DNA of 64,000 nucleotides from contig MGZB01000041.1 in the NCBI GenBank assembly GCA_001801995.1, positions 1 to 64,000 on the forward strand, written 5' to 3'. Position 1 is the first letter of the stretch; the number at the start of each line of letters is the position of its first letter. Under the pieces are notes generated by a model that was not told the origin of the DNA, made no database searches, and saw only the letters and a program-made list of their open reading frames with translations. Of this stretch, positions 43,124 through 51,895 are shown one piece after another. Position numbers and translations under genes: made by a program. Source of the stretch: Gammaproteobacteria bacterium RIFOXYD12_FULL_61_37 (GTDB taxonomy: Bacteria; Pseudomonadota; Gammaproteobacteria; Chromatiales; Chromatiaceae).

Positions 43124-44100
43124 TGGGAAAGCTCCTGGTGCTTGCCCGGAAGGGCCTTCAGGAAGGCGGCGATCTTTTCCACATGGGCGTCATTGATCTC
43201 TCGCCCCAGTTGGTAGCGGGCCATCACGCGGATCGCGTCGGGCAGGTTATCGACGCTGGCGTCGTGGAAATAGGGGGCCGTCAGTGCCGCCAGCCGCAGG
43301 CTCGGGACCTTGAAGTAATACCGGTCTTCCTCCCGCCCGGTGAAGTTGAAGCGGCCCTGGTCGGCCGGAGTGAGCCCGGTCTTGCGGTCGGCGAAGTAAT
43401 CGCCCATGGCCCCCATGCGCTGGAACATGTTGCCTCCGGCGTTGGCTCCCTGATGGCAGGCCACGCAGCCGTAGGACTTGAAGAGGGCGTAGCCCTCCTT
43501 CTCCGCCGCGCCCAGGGCGGTTTCATCGCCACGCAGCCAGCGGTCGAAGGGGGAATCGGCGGTAATCAGCGAACGCTCGAAGCAGGCGATGGCGTCCCGC
43601 GCGGCCTCGGCGGTCACGCGGGAAGCGTACAGCTCGCCGAACCGGCGGACATATTCCGGGTCAAGCTCCAGCTTGGGGATGATCGCCTCCCAGGTGGTAG
43701 CCATCTCCAGGGGGTTCTTGATGGGGCCGTTGATCTGCTCCTCCAGGTCCTGGGCCCGCCCGTCCCAGAACTGGGCCAGCAGGAGACCGGCGTTGTAAAC
43801 CGTGGGCGCGTTGATGGTTCCCTCGGCGCCGCCGACGCCGGCGCTACGGGCCTTTCCGTCCATGCCCCCCTTGGCGAGCGGGTGACAACCGGCGCAACTG
43901 AGCGAATCGTCCTTGGAGAGACGCTTGTCGTGAAACAGCATGCGACCCAGGGCGACCTTGCGTTCGTCCTGCTCGTGCCGGCTGGGCAGGGGCTGGATGG
44001 GCTCGTCCCGGACCGGCGCCCCAGCCATGACCGGGCGGGCGGCGGCAAGACAGACGCCCAGCAGGCAGAGCGCGGCCCACCCCGGTTTACCAATCGACAT
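43120..44100 (-). CDS. periplasmic di-haem cytochrome c peroxidase (CcpA/MauG family)
   Basis: A di-haem protein of about 326 residues with two CxxCH sites: CAGCH in the N-terminal domain and CVACH in the C-terminal domain. SRHEQDERKVALGRMLFHDKRLS and INAPTVYNAGL are typical of bacterial cytochrome c peroxidases, which reduce H2O2 in the periplasm with electrons from small c-type cytochromes. The start at 44100 gives a standard signal peptide (WAALCLLGVCLAAARPVMAG); ATGs at 44124, 44154 and 44172 are in frame too. The 3' end overlaps the GGDEF/EAL gene, suggesting that peroxide defence and c-di-GMP signalling are expressed together. Confidence 0.9.
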   Translation of the reverse strand: MSIGKPGWAALCLLGVCLAAARPVMAGAPVRDEPIQPLPSRHEQDERKVALGRMLFHDKRLSKDDSLSCAGCHPLAKGGMDGKARSAGVGGAEGTINAPTVYNAGLLLAQFWDGRAQDLEEQINGPIKNPLEMATTWEAIIPKLELDPEYVRRFGELYASRVTAEAARDAIACFERSLITADSPFDRWLRGDETALGAAEKEGYALFKSYGCVACHQGANAGGNMFQRMGAMGDYFADRKTGLTPADQGRFNFTGREEDRYYFKVPSLRLAALTAPYFHDASVDNLPDAIRVMARYQLGREINDAHVEKIAAFLKALPGKHQELSQ

Positions 44101-44260
44101 CTTGCGCAAAGGCTGGGTCTCCATGATCGAATACCGGAATTCTACGTTCCCCATTTTCCTAGAGTAGTGCATGGCGTCACGCCCAGTGACATTTTCAGGG
44201 GCTGCGGCTACGGTGCGGCCCCTGTCTTCTCATGGTATATACTGGGCCAAAACTGGAGAT

Positions 44261-44294
44261 GCCGGGTGGATAGGCTATCGCTTATCCACCCGGC
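44261..44294. repeat. 12-bp perfect hairpin upstream of lpxD
   Basis: GCCGGGTGGATA (44261-44272) and TATCCACCCGGC (44283-44294) are exact complements around a 10-nt loop. It lies 40 nt before the lpxD start and between divergent genes, so it is not a terminator of either; a REP-like dispersed hairpin or a regulatory structure in the leader. Confidence 0.5.
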
Positions 44295-44334
44295 AAGTTC
44301 AAATAGCCGCCTCCGATGACGGGAGTGAAGCAGG

Positions 44335-45288
44335 GTGAAACTGAGCGAGTTGGCGAAAGAGATCGGTGTCGATTGTGCCGGCGATGGCCCGGAGATCAGG
44401 GGAATCAATACCCTGACCGATGCCAGGGGCGATGAACTCAGTTTCTTCCACAACGCCAAATACGCCAGGGAGCTGGAAACCACCCAGGCGGCGGCCGTGC
44501 TGGTGGAAGAGCGGATGGTCCCGCTGCTGCCGGCGGGGACCATTCCCCTGATCACCGATGAGCCTTACGTGAAACTGGCCCTGGCCAGCAAGCACTTCGC
44601 CAGGCCCCCCCTGCGGCCGGAGGGGGCAGACCCCATCCTGGGCGCCGGTTGTCTCCTTGCCCCCAACGTCAGCCTGGGCCGGGATGTGGTGATCGGCGGC
44701 AACGTCACCCTCATGAGCGGCGTCTGCATCGGCGACAATGTCCATATCGGCGACGGCTGCCTGCTCCATCCCAATGTCGTCGTCTACCCGGACTCCATCA
44801 TCGGCTCGCGTTGCATCCTCCAGGCGGGTGCCGTCATCGGCAGCGACGGCTTCGGATTCGCCACTACCCGTGAGGGGCGTCACATCAAGATCCACCAGCT
44901 CGGCAACGTCGTCATCGGCGATGATGTGGAGATCGGCGCCAACACCACCATAGACCGGGCCGCCTTCGGCTCCACCCTCATCAAGGAAGGCTGCAAGATC
45001 GACAACCTGGTCCAGATCGGCCACAACAGCGTCATCGGCGAACACGCCATCCTGGTCTCGCAGGTCGGGATATCCGGCTCCACCACCCTCGGGCGGAACG
45101 TCGTCATGGGCGGACAGAGCGCCACCATAGGCCATCTGGAGATCGGCGAATTCGCAATCATCTATGGGCGTGGCGTAGTGACGAAATCGCTTGAAGGCCG
45201 CAGACACTACGCCGGCTTTCCCCTGGTCGAACACCAAGCCTGGCTGAAGCTGCAAGGGAAGATAGCCCGGTTCTTCAAGGGCAAATAA
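44335..45288 (+). CDS. lpxD: LpxD, UDP-3-O-acylglucosamine N-acyltransferase
   Basis: A 317-residue left-handed beta-helix acyltransferase with hexapeptide repeats (about 105-270). The N-terminal uridine-binding domain is [20 protein letters not shown], and the catalytic His is in [12 protein letters not shown]. LpxD adds the second acyl chain in lipid A synthesis. It starts with GTG, with GGGAG about 15 nt and AGG directly upstream. It is not beside bamA, fabZ or lpxA as usual, so it is either a relocated gene or a second copy. It reads somewhat like the epsilonproteobacterial version ([23 protein letters not shown] spans the usual core). Confidence 0.93.
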   Translation: MKLSELAKEIGVDCAGDGPEIRGINTLTDARGDELSFFHNAKYARELETTQAAAVLVEERMVPLLPAGTIPLITDEPYVKLALASKHFARPPLRPEGADPILGAGCLLAPNVSLGRDVVIGGNVTLMSGVCIGDNVHIGDGCLLHPNVVVYPDSIIGSRCILQAGAVIGSDGFGFATTREGRHIKIHQLGNVVIGDDVEIGANTTIDRAAFGSTLIKEGCKIDNLVQIGHNSVIGEHAILVSQVGISGSTTLGRNVVMGGQSATIGHLEIGEFAIIYGRGVVTKSLEGRRHYAGFPLVEHQAWLKLQGKIARFFKGK

Positions 45289-45321
45289 CGCTGTTGTCTC
45301 CGGAAGGCGGGAGCTGAATGC

Positions 45322-45717
45322 TCAGCGCCTGATCAGCCATCCGGCAATGGCCCCCGCCACGGCGCATTCCACCAGTGTCCCCAGGAACCAGCTCCAGGCC
45401 AGCGATACCGGTATGGGCATGTAGCTGTAGGAACCGAAGCCCATGGAGATGCCCGTGGCGAGGCCGAACAGGAGGCCCAGGCGGATGCCGGTTCCCAGTG
45501 ATTTTGGCTCGACCAGCCAGAGATAGATGGCCACAAAGGCCGCCGCGACCAGCAGGGTGACCAGGTACATCAGCGGCATGTTCATGGCGTCCATGGGGCG
45601 CCAGAGATGGGCGGTGGCCGCGTAGGTGGATTGCAGCAACAGTCCGTGCAGGAGGAAATCCAGCAGGGACCAGGCGATGAAAATGGCGGCGACGGCCAGG
45701 ATTGCGCGTTTGGTCAT
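45322..45717 (-). CDS. small four-helix membrane protein, function unknown
   Basis: A 131-residue inner-membrane protein with four hydrophobic helices (ILAVAAIFIAWSLLDFLLHG, PLMYLVTLLVAAAFVAIYLW, LGLLFGLATGISMGFG, LVECAVAGAIAGWLI). The first helix contains an Asp and a His (LDFLLHG), a pattern seen in small DUF1761-like proteins; I cannot name a family. It is convergent with lpxD and 44 nt downstream of the VWA gene on the same strand. Confidence 0.65.
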   Translation of the reverse strand: MTKRAILAVAAIFIAWSLLDFLLHGLLLQSTYAATAHLWRPMDAMNMPLMYLVTLLVAAAFVAIYLWLVEPKSLGTGIRLGLLFGLATGISMGFGSYSYMPIPVSLAWSWFLGTLVECAVAGAIAGWLIRR

Positions 45718-45761
45718 GGTTTGACTCTCATATGAATCATTCTTCTACGGTCGAGATGCGG

Positions 45762-47261
45762 CTATAACCCCGAATTGAAGCTCAACAGCTCCCCGGCCTT
45801 GATCTCCAGCTCCTCGGCCACCGGCAGGGGTTCCGGCATGCCTTGGACATGGGCGATCAGGCGGTACTTGCCGGGGGGGACCAGGTAGGGCGCCCAGAGG
45901 GCATCCTTGTTGCCCGATCCCGGTCTGGCCTGAAGCAGGGGTTCGACTGCGGCGGCCTGGTCCCCATCCTCTTCGCTGTCCGCCCTCCGGGCGGCGGCGA
46001 GCGGAACAAGATCCCATCCAATGATGCCGCTGTCCTTCACCTTCGCAAACCGCAGGCCCGAATCCAGGGTGACAGCCGTCTCCCCGCCGGCCTGGACCGA
46101 TACGTCCCTGGCGGCAATCGCGGGCTTGGGGCTGTTGGCGTACTGGATCAGGATGTCGTATTTCCCGGCCAGGACCGCCTTGGGCACGAAGTTGTAATAA
46201 CCGTTGCCGTTGTCTTTCACGGTGACGACGGGATTGCCGGAGGCGGCGTCGGCGACGATGACCTGGCCGACCAGCGGCCTTTCGACGGCCGGTCCCTCCT
46301 TCAGCGAATCGGGCAGATTGAAGACGATGGCGCCCAGGGCGATCCCGCTGGTCTCTCCGGGGGAGACGCGGACCTTGCCCAGCCGGGTGATGGTCGGTTC
46401 GCCGTAGTTGGGGGTGGCGATGCGCAGATCGGCCTCATATTCACCGGGCATCAGCGGATGGAGGCTTTCCGCCGTCAGGCCCTCGGTGGTCTTGACCACC
46501 TTGCCGTCCCGCGTGAGGGTCAGCCCGGCGATTCCCTTGGTGGCGCTTTCCGGCAGATTGAGCTTGATCTTGCCCAGGCCGGTCTTGGCCTGGACCTGGG
46601 TGGTTCTGGCCTTCTCCACCTCGACCTTTTTCGTCACTTCCTGGGTGACCTGGGTCAGGGCGTTGAGCAGGGTAGGGGCGTCGCTGGCCGCCAGGTATTG
46701 CCCGCCGCCAGCCTTGGCGATGCAGCTCAGTTGTTCCGCCCCCTGGCCGGCCACGCCGAACCCGACCACATGCATGACGAACTTGATGCCGCTGGCCATG
46801 AGGTCCCCCACCATCTTGCAGGGATCGGCGGCGCAGGTCTCGATGCCGTCGCTCACCAGCACGATGGTGGTCTCGTTCTCCCTGGTCTTGAGCTGCTCCA
46901 CCACCGAGCCGACGGCGGCGGTGATGGGGGTCTTGCCCATGGGTTGCAGGGCGTTGACCCTGTCCATCAGGCCGGCGCGGTCCGCGCTGCCGGCGGGGAT
47001 CAGCACCTCGATATCGGTGCAGTCACCCTTGCGCCGATGGCCATAGGCCACCAGTCCTACCCGTGCCTCCGGCGCCAGCCCCGGCACGACCTGGGCCATG
47101 ACCTCCTTGGCCGCCGCCATCTTGGTCTTGTCCCCGGCCATGCCCAGCATGCTGCCGGAGGCGTCGAGGATGAAACTCACCTCCGGATAGGAGGCGGCCA
47201 CCGCCAGTAACGGCAGACAGAGCCCGGCAACCATCCCGAGAAGCTGTGTCAGTCTCTTCAT
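45762..47261 (-). CDS. secreted VWA-domain protein
   Basis: A 499-residue exported protein. After the signal peptide (LLGMVAGLCLPLLAVAA) comes a von Willebrand A domain (about 25-205) with an intact metal-ion adhesion site: DASGS, a Thr in GKTPIT and Asp in VLVSDGIETC. Two Cys pairs in this domain (DC and CAADPC) could form disulfides. The rest (about 235-499) consists of beta-sandwich/carboxypeptidase-regulatory-like repeats (GLGKIKLNLPES, GEYEADLRI, GKYDILIQY, GKYRLIAHV). The role is probably binding in the periplasm or at the surface. It follows the M15 peptidase gene by 12 nt. Confidence 0.8.
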   Translation of the reverse strand: MKRLTQLLGMVAGLCLPLLAVAASYPEVSFILDASGSMLGMAGDKTKMAAAKEVMAQVVPGLAPEARVGLVAYGHRRKGDCTDIEVLIPAGSADRAGLMDRVNALQPMGKTPITAAVGSVVEQLKTRENETTIVLVSDGIETCAADPCKMVGDLMASGIKFVMHVVGFGVAGQGAEQLSCIAKAGGGQYLAASDAPTLLNALTQVTQEVTKKVEVEKARTTQVQAKTGLGKIKLNLPESATKGIAGLTLTRDGKVVKTTEGLTAESLHPLMPGEYEADLRIATPNYGEPTITRLGKVRVSPGETSGIALGAIVFNLPDSLKEGPAVERPLVGQVIVADAASGNPVVTVKDNGNGYYNFVPKAVLAGKYDILIQYANSPKPAIAARDVSVQAGGETAVTLDSGLRFAKVKDSGIIGWDLVPLAAARRADSEEDGDQAAAVEPLLQARPGSGNKDALWAPYLVPPGKYRLIAHVQGMPEPLPVAEELEIKAGELLSFNSGL

Positions 47262-47273
47262 CGTTTCTCTCCT

Positions 47274-48056
47274 CTATTGCCCCTTCTGGCCCAGCAGCTC
47301 GGGCCGGTACTCGAAATGCATGGTGTCGTAGTGATACCACTTGCCGCCCCAGATGAAGCCGTGCTTCTCGAAGATCTCCACGATCTCTTTGGGTATCTGG
47401 TTCTTATAGGCCATCTTCTTGTCCCACTTCCAATAGTCGGTGTACTGGGTGTTCAGGTCGATGGCGGTGCCGAAGGAGTGGGTACTCAGGCGCTGGGTGC
47501 CCGCAATGGGCCGCCAGTTGAAGGTGCCAGCGGTGGGGTAGGCGTACTTCTTCAGCTCCGGCGGCAGCTCGTCCAGTTCCTTCGACACCGCAGCCAGCCG
47601 CTTGTCCACGTCGTTGACGCGGCTGATCATCACCCTGGCGTTGACCGTCTTGGGCAGCCACTTCACAGGGACCAGGTTGCGCTGGACCGCCCCCGCGTCG
47701 GTGCCATACATCTTCTTGAACAGCGGCTCGTAACGCACCCGGCCGGGGTCGTAATTAAAGGCGGGCGGGGCGTAGGAGGCGGAACCGGTGGGATAGCGCC
47801 AGGTAAATTGATCCTGGATGTCCGGCTCGTCCAGCAACTGATCGAAGCTCTTGGTCCGGCCATCCTCGATGGGCATCTTGGTCCCATCGCCCCAAACCAG
47901 ATCATTCCCCTGCTGACCCTTGATAAAACCGGGATAGGCCTTGGCCAGAAGCCCGGCCGGATCATCCCCCGCCTGGGCCAGGACCGGGAGCAACAGCAGA
48001 AGAAACAGGGAAAGGCGCAGAATCGGGGGCAGAGCGGGGGACGGGAAGGGCTTCAT
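47274..48056 (-). CDS. exported M15-type D-Ala-D-Ala carboxypeptidase-like peptidase
   Basis: A 260-residue secreted peptidase with signal peptide (LPPILRLSLFLLLLLPVLAQA). Zinc ligands of the M15/VanY fold are seen in RLSTHSFGTAIDLN (His and Asp) and in WYHYDTMHFEYRPEL (final His), so it probably cuts peptidoglycan stem peptides or crosslinks. The start at 48056 is selected because the signal peptide begins there; the longer frame to 48131 reaches into the 45-bp repeat. It is likely in operon with the VWA gene. Confidence 0.82.
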   Translation of the reverse strand: MKPFPSPALPPILRLSLFLLLLLPVLAQAGDDPAGLLAKAYPGFIKGQQGNDLVWGDGTKMPIEDGRTKSFDQLLDEPDIQDQFTWRYPTGSASYAPPAFNYDPGRVRYEPLFKKMYGTDAGAVQRNLVPVKWLPKTVNARVMISRVNDVDKRLAAVSKELDELPPELKKYAYPTAGTFNWRPIAGTQRLSTHSFGTAIDLNTQYTDYWKWDKKMAYKNQIPKEIVEIFEKHGFIWGGKWYHYDTMHFEYRPELLGQKGQ

Positions 48057-48128
48057 GACAGCTCTCTCGGGTGTTGAAAGGTTATTTCGAACAGCTACAG
48101 CATAGCAGAGCCTGCCGGGGCTAAAGGC

Positions 48129-48173
48129 CATGCGTTAATGGTATTGGCTCTATACTGACCTCCAAAGCCACCC
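48129..48173. repeat. left copy of a 45-bp direct repeat
   Basis: This 45-bp sequence (starting CATGCGTTAATGGTATTGGC, ending AAAGCCACCC) recurs at 63065-63109 in the same orientation with a single mismatch, and similarity stops abruptly at both ends. The two copies bracket regBA and the whole tonB-to-macB block. It may be a recombination/attachment site or a shared control element: read on the minus strand it lies upstream of the M15 gene here and of tonB at the other copy. Confidence 0.8.
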
Positions 48174-48210
48174 TACAACCAAATGGGTCTGTTTGTAGTT
48201 TCCCGCTCCC

Positions 48211-48753
48211 TTAATTTGCTGGCGGCCGTTTGGCCAGCTTTCGTTGCAGGGTGCGCCGATGCATCTTGAGGGCGCTTGCGGCGGTGCTGATGTTGCCGCC
48301 GTGATCGGTTAGAACCCGCTGAATATATTCCCACTCCAGACGTTGCACCGACATAAGCGAGCCGGCGGTGTCAGGTTGGGAAATATCCTCCGCCTCATCC
48401 ATCAACGCCTTGATCACCCCATCTACCGAGGCTGGCTTTGTCAGATACTGCTTGGCGCCGAGTTTGATGGCGCCCACTGTGGTGGGGATGCTGGCGTAGC
48501 CGGTCAGGACCAGGATATTGGCCCTGGGGCACTGCTCCAGCAGGGGCTTGATGAGGTCGAGCCCCGATTCGCCGGCCAGGTTGAGATCTAACACCACGTA
48601 ATCGGGTGCCTGGAGTCTGGCGAATACCAGCGCCTCGTCCGGGGTATGGGCGCTGTGAACGGCAAAGCCGCGCCGCGCCAGTGCACGGGAAAGCACATGG
48701 TTGTAGCTCACATCGTCATCGACCACCAGCCAGCAAGGCGCGCCCGGATTCAT
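48211..48753 (-). CDS. regA: RegA/PrrA/ActR-family response regulator
   Basis: A 180-residue redox response regulator. The receiver domain has phospho-acceptor Asp56 (VVLDLNLAGESGLDLI). The short C-terminal Fis-type helix-turn-helix is nearly the family signature (TAASALKMHRRTLQRKLAKR). RegA proteins control photosynthesis, carbon and nitrogen fixation, hydrogenase or respiration genes according to quinone redox state. It overlaps regB by 4 nt (ATGA). Candidate binding sites are present at 50651 and 63017. Confidence 0.93.
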   Translation of the reverse strand: MNPGAPCWLVVDDDVSYNHVLSRALARRGFAVHSAHTPDEALVFARLQAPDYVVLDLNLAGESGLDLIKPLLEQCPRANILVLTGYASIPTTVGAIKLGAKQYLTKPASVDGVIKALMDEAEDISQPDTAGSLMSVQRLEWEYIQRVLTDHGGNISTAASALKMHRRTLQRKLAKRPPAN

Positions 48754-50051
48754 GGTATCTCGATGCGCGCCAGTGGCAGCCGGACCACCGCCTCGGTACC
48801 GCCTTGCGGGCGCTGACTGAAGCCGATGCTGCCGGCATAGCGTTCGATGGCCCCCTTGCTGAGGGCGAGGCCGATACCGAGACCATTGGCCGAATGCAAC
48901 GGGGCTCGTTGATCGAGCCCCACGAGGATGCCGATGGCGATGCCTGGACCTTGGTCGGAGACGCGGATCTCCAGGTGTCCTTCCTGGCGGGTTGCCGACA
49001 ATCGGGTCCCTTTGGGGTCGGCCGAGATGGCGTTATCCACCAGACAGCGCAAGGCCTGCTCCAGGGAGGCGTCGGGTGCGAGCCGCACCTCGGCTAACTC
49101 CGGCGCCAGGGCCAGACCGATATGGGCGGCGGGATGCAGCGCCCGCCAGGCTTGGGCGAGTCCTCGCAGCCACTCTTCGGCCGTACAGACATGGCGCTGC
49201 CCGGCGCGAACATGACCGGCGCGGGCTGTGAGCAGGGTCAGCGAGTGTTTGCAGGCCTCGATCTGGGTCTGCATCAATTCAAGATCCCCGCGCAGGCCGG
49301 GTGCCAAAGCTGGCGTGGCCAGCAACTCCTCCACCAATGTCCCGATGGTGCCCAGCGGGGTGCTCAATTCATGTGCGGCACCGGCCGCCAGGCTCCCCAG
49401 GGAGACGACCCAGTTGTTGCGCAGGGCCTCCTCCCGTGCCATCGCCAGGGCCAGGTCGCGATCGCGCAGGGCGGCCGTCATGCGCGTGATGAACCATACG
49501 CTGACCCCAGCCGAGACGGCAAAGGTCAGCCACATCCCCGCCAAGTGCAGATGTATAGCCAGTTCGGCGTCGAGGGCGACGAGCGGCCAATAGAATTGCC
49601 ACAGCAAGGAATAGGCGAAGACGGACAGCAGGCCAAGCCCCCAGGCTTGGCGCACGGGCAGCACAGCGGCGCCAATGGCCACCAGGGGGAGGAGAATGGA
49701 GATGAGCGGGTTGGTGGCGCCGCCGGAAAGGGCAATGAACAGGCCCCAGGCCAGGATATCTAAGCCCAGCTCCAAGGCCAGGGGAAATGGCGCCCAGGGC
49801 GTACCGGCGTCCCTCATACTGAGAGAAGCCAGATTGAAGGCGGCCGTGGCGGCCGCCACCGCGACGAGGGGTAAGGTAGGCAGGTCGATATGGAGTAACC
49901 CTGGACCGGGCAGGGCGAGCAGGCACATGGCCGCGACGCTGAACCAGCGCAGGGTATTGAGCCGACACCGGTTGCGGACGGAAGTCTCCCCGGCCGCTGT
50001 CCCGCTGCTATTCAATAATCGGGCAAACATGGGCGCTACGTCGTCCAACAA
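48750..50051 (-). CDS. regB: RegB/PrrB-family redox sensor kinase
   Basis: A 433-residue membrane kinase with about six N-terminal helices. The fully conserved RegB quinone-binding heptad is present (GGATNP at 110-115). The H-box is LAAGAAHELSTPLGTI with His227, and the ATPase region ends with DQGPGIAI and ANGLGIGLALSKGAI. I did not find an obvious equivalent of the redox-active Cys near the H-box of Rhodobacter RegB. Start: TTG at 50051 or ATG at 50030. It senses the ubiquinone pool in known cases and phosphorylates RegA. It lies downstream of a SEL1-like gene. Confidence 0.9.
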   Translation of the reverse strand: MLDDVAPMFARLLNSSGTAAGETSVRNRCRLNTLRWFSVAAMCLLALPGPGLLHIDLPTLPLVAVAAATAAFNLASLSMRDAGTPWAPFPLALELGLDILAWGLFIALSGGATNPLISILLPLVAIGAAVLPVRQAWGLGLLSVFAYSLLWQFYWPLVALDAELAIHLHLAGMWLTFAVSAGVSVWFITRMTAALRDRDLALAMAREEALRNNWVVSLGSLAAGAAHELSTPLGTIGTLVEELLATPALAPGLRGDLELMQTQIEACKHSLTLLTARAGHVRAGQRHVCTAEEWLRGLAQAWRALHPAAHIGLALAPELAEVRLAPDASLEQALRCLVDNAISADPKGTRLSATRQEGHLEIRVSDQGPGIAIGILVGLDQRAPLHSANGLGIGLALSKGAIERYAGSIGFSQRPQGGTEAVVRLPLARIEIP

Positions 50052-50106
50052 CCTGTCCGGCCCGGATTATCGCCGCCATGCGGCGGCCTGCCGCGCGGAA
50101 ATTGGG

Positions 50107-50588
50107 TCACTTGCTGGCTATTGGCTGCACCGTCAATATTTCCGGGCGATTAGCCACGGGTGATTGCGTGAATTCACCCGAAGCGCAATGGCTCTGGCGG
50201 TTCATGGCGAACCACTTGTGGGCCTCTGCTTCGTTGGCGGCCACGCCTTCACCGCGCAAATACATCAGCCCCAGATAATATTGGGACTCCTTGTCGCCCT
50301 GTTCCGCCGCCTTGCGGAACCACGCAGCCGCCTCACTGGGGTTTTTCGCTGCCCCGTCGCCGTCTTGCAGCATGCGGGCGATGTTGTACTGCGCATCCAC
50401 ATTGCCATTTTCGGCCAGGGCAGCCAGATCTTGAACGCGGCAGGGTAGTCGCGTTGTCGGTGAGCCATGGCGCCCCGGTCGAATTCGTTTTCCGGCCCGC
50501 CGGGGTCCGCCACGGCGTTGAAGGCGATGGCGAGAAAAAGGGGGGCAAACAGGGTGGTAAGGTACCGGGGGATTATCAATCGAAACAT
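50107..50588 (-). pseudogene. SEL1-repeat exported protein, frameshifted
   Basis: The start (ATG 50588, signal peptide MFRLIIPRYLTTLFAPLFLA) and the repeats lie in two different frames. The first frame reads to AFKIW; then one base (a C in the CCC of CTGCCCTGGCC, near 50425) is missing and the continuation LAENGNVDAQYNIARMLQDG, with a second repeat (AAAWFRKAAEQGDKESQYYLG), is in the next frame. Restored, it is a protein of about 160 residues with two to three SEL1/TPR-like repeats and a signal peptide, probably a periplasmic interaction partner. A sequencing error is a real possibility. It lies 55 nt before regB and just downstream of a RegA-type site. Confidence 0.7.
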
Positions 50589-50650
50589 GGCTTGCTCCTT
50601 CGTGGGGAAACATCATCTTTCATAGTGGCCGGACCGGGCCGGGAAAGAAA

Positions 50651-50667
50651 TGCGACAAAATGCCGCA
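50651..50667. promoter_or_regulatory. putative RegA/PrrA-type binding site upstream of sel1-regB-regA
   Basis: TGCGACAAAATGCCGCA has half sites TGCGAC and GCCGCA, fitting the published RegA/PrrA-type consensus as I recall it (YGCGRCR-N4-GNCGC). It is 63 nt upstream of the SEL1-like start, which suggests autoregulation of regBA. The closely similar site at 63017 strengthens the call. Confidence 0.55.
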
Positions 50668-50677
50668 CCAAGAGCGG

Positions 50678-51895
50678 TCACTGATACCGTAGCGATTCGA
50701 TGGGGTCGAGACGCGCCGCCTTGCGCGCCGGGTAGTAGCCGAAAAACACCCCCACGCCCGCCGCGACGAGAAAAGAGACCAACAGGGAACTGCCGGAGAT
50801 GATGATCGCCGTGCCGGTGAGCGCATTGGTCAGCAGCGCGCCGCCGATGCCGAGCACGACGCCGATGCAGCAGCCGGCCACGGAGATGATGATCGCCTCA
50901 AGCAGGAACTGGAGCAGGATGTCCTGTTCGCGGGCGCCGATCGCCAGCCGGATGCCGATTTCCCGCGTCCGCTCGGTGACCGAGACCAGCATGATGTTCA
51001 TGATGCCGATACCGCCCACCAGCAGCGAGATGGAGGCGATGGCGCCAAGCAGCAGGGACATGATGCGGGTGGTCTCGGCCGCGGATTCCGCCACGGCCGT
51101 GAGGTTGCGGATGCTGAAGTCGTCGGCAACCCCCTCGCGCAGCCTGTGGCGTTGGCGCAGCAGGGCAGCGATGGACTTCTCGACGCCCGGCATGGCCTCT
51201 GAAGAAGCGGCCTTGACCATCATCAGTTGCACCGAGCCACGGAAGGATTCGCCGAACAGCTTGCGCTGGTAGGTGGTCAAGGGGATCACGAGGGTATCGT
51301 CCTGATCCCGCCCATCCAGGCTCTGCCCCTTGGGCGCGAGCACGCCGAGCACGGTAAAGGCCACCCCCTGGATGCGAATGATCTTATCGACCGGGTCCAT
51401 GTCGCCGAACAGCTTCTGTGCCACTGTCCATCCCAGCAAGGCAACCGTGGTGGCCGAACGCACGTCGGAATCGGAGAACGGCCGCCCGGCGACCGTGTTC
51501 CAGACGCGGCAATCCAGATATCCAGGCACGGTCGGCACGACCGAACTCTTCCAATTGTTGGCGCCGAATTGAACCTGCGCCGGGGCGGGATGGTGGTAGG
51601 GGGCCACCACCTCCACATGGTCGAGTTCCTCGATCGCTTCCGCATCGGCCATCTTCAGCGTGAAGAGAGTGCTTCCCTTGACGCCGCCGCTGACGGACGG
51701 TCCGGAACCCAGGATGAACAGGTTGCTGCCCATGGTGCTGATGGTCTGGTTGACCGCGTAACGGGCGCCCTGGCCTACCGAGATCATCAGAACCACCGCG
51801 CCGACACCGATGACCATGCCCAGCATGGTCAGAAAGGTGCGCAGGCGGTTGGCCCCCATGGCCTGCCAGGCCTCCTCCAGCATGGCCTTCAGCAT
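50678..51895 (-). CDS. MacB-like ABC transporter permease (FtsX fold)
   Basis: A 405-residue permease of the MacB/FtsX type: helix 1 (RTFLTMLGMVIGVGAVVLMI), a large periplasmic domain (about 45-275), and three C-terminal helices beginning ISLLVGGIGIMNIMLVSVTERTREIGIR. Here the ATPase is a separate protein rather than fused as in E. coli MacB. It overlaps the ATPase gene by 7 nt. With the adaptor gene it forms an exporter of the kind that moves substrates from the periplasm outward through a TolC-like channel. Confidence 0.9.
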   Translation of the reverse strand: MLKAMLEEAWQAMGANRLRTFLTMLGMVIGVGAVVLMISVGQGARYAVNQTISTMGSNLFILGSGPSVSGGVKGSTLFTLKMADAEAIEELDHVEVVAPYHHPAPAQVQFGANNWKSSVVPTVPGYLDCRVWNTVAGRPFSDSDVRSATTVALLGWTVAQKLFGDMDPVDKIIRIQGVAFTVLGVLAPKGQSLDGRDQDDTLVIPLTTYQRKLFGESFRGSVQLMMVKAASSEAMPGVEKSIAALLRQRHRLREGVADDFSIRNLTAVAESAAETTRIMSLLLGAIASISLLVGGIGIMNIMLVSVTERTREIGIRLAIGAREQDILLQFLLEAIIISVAGCCIGVVLGIGGALLTNALTGTAIIISGSSLLVSFLVAAGVGVFFGYYPARKAARLDPIESLRYQ

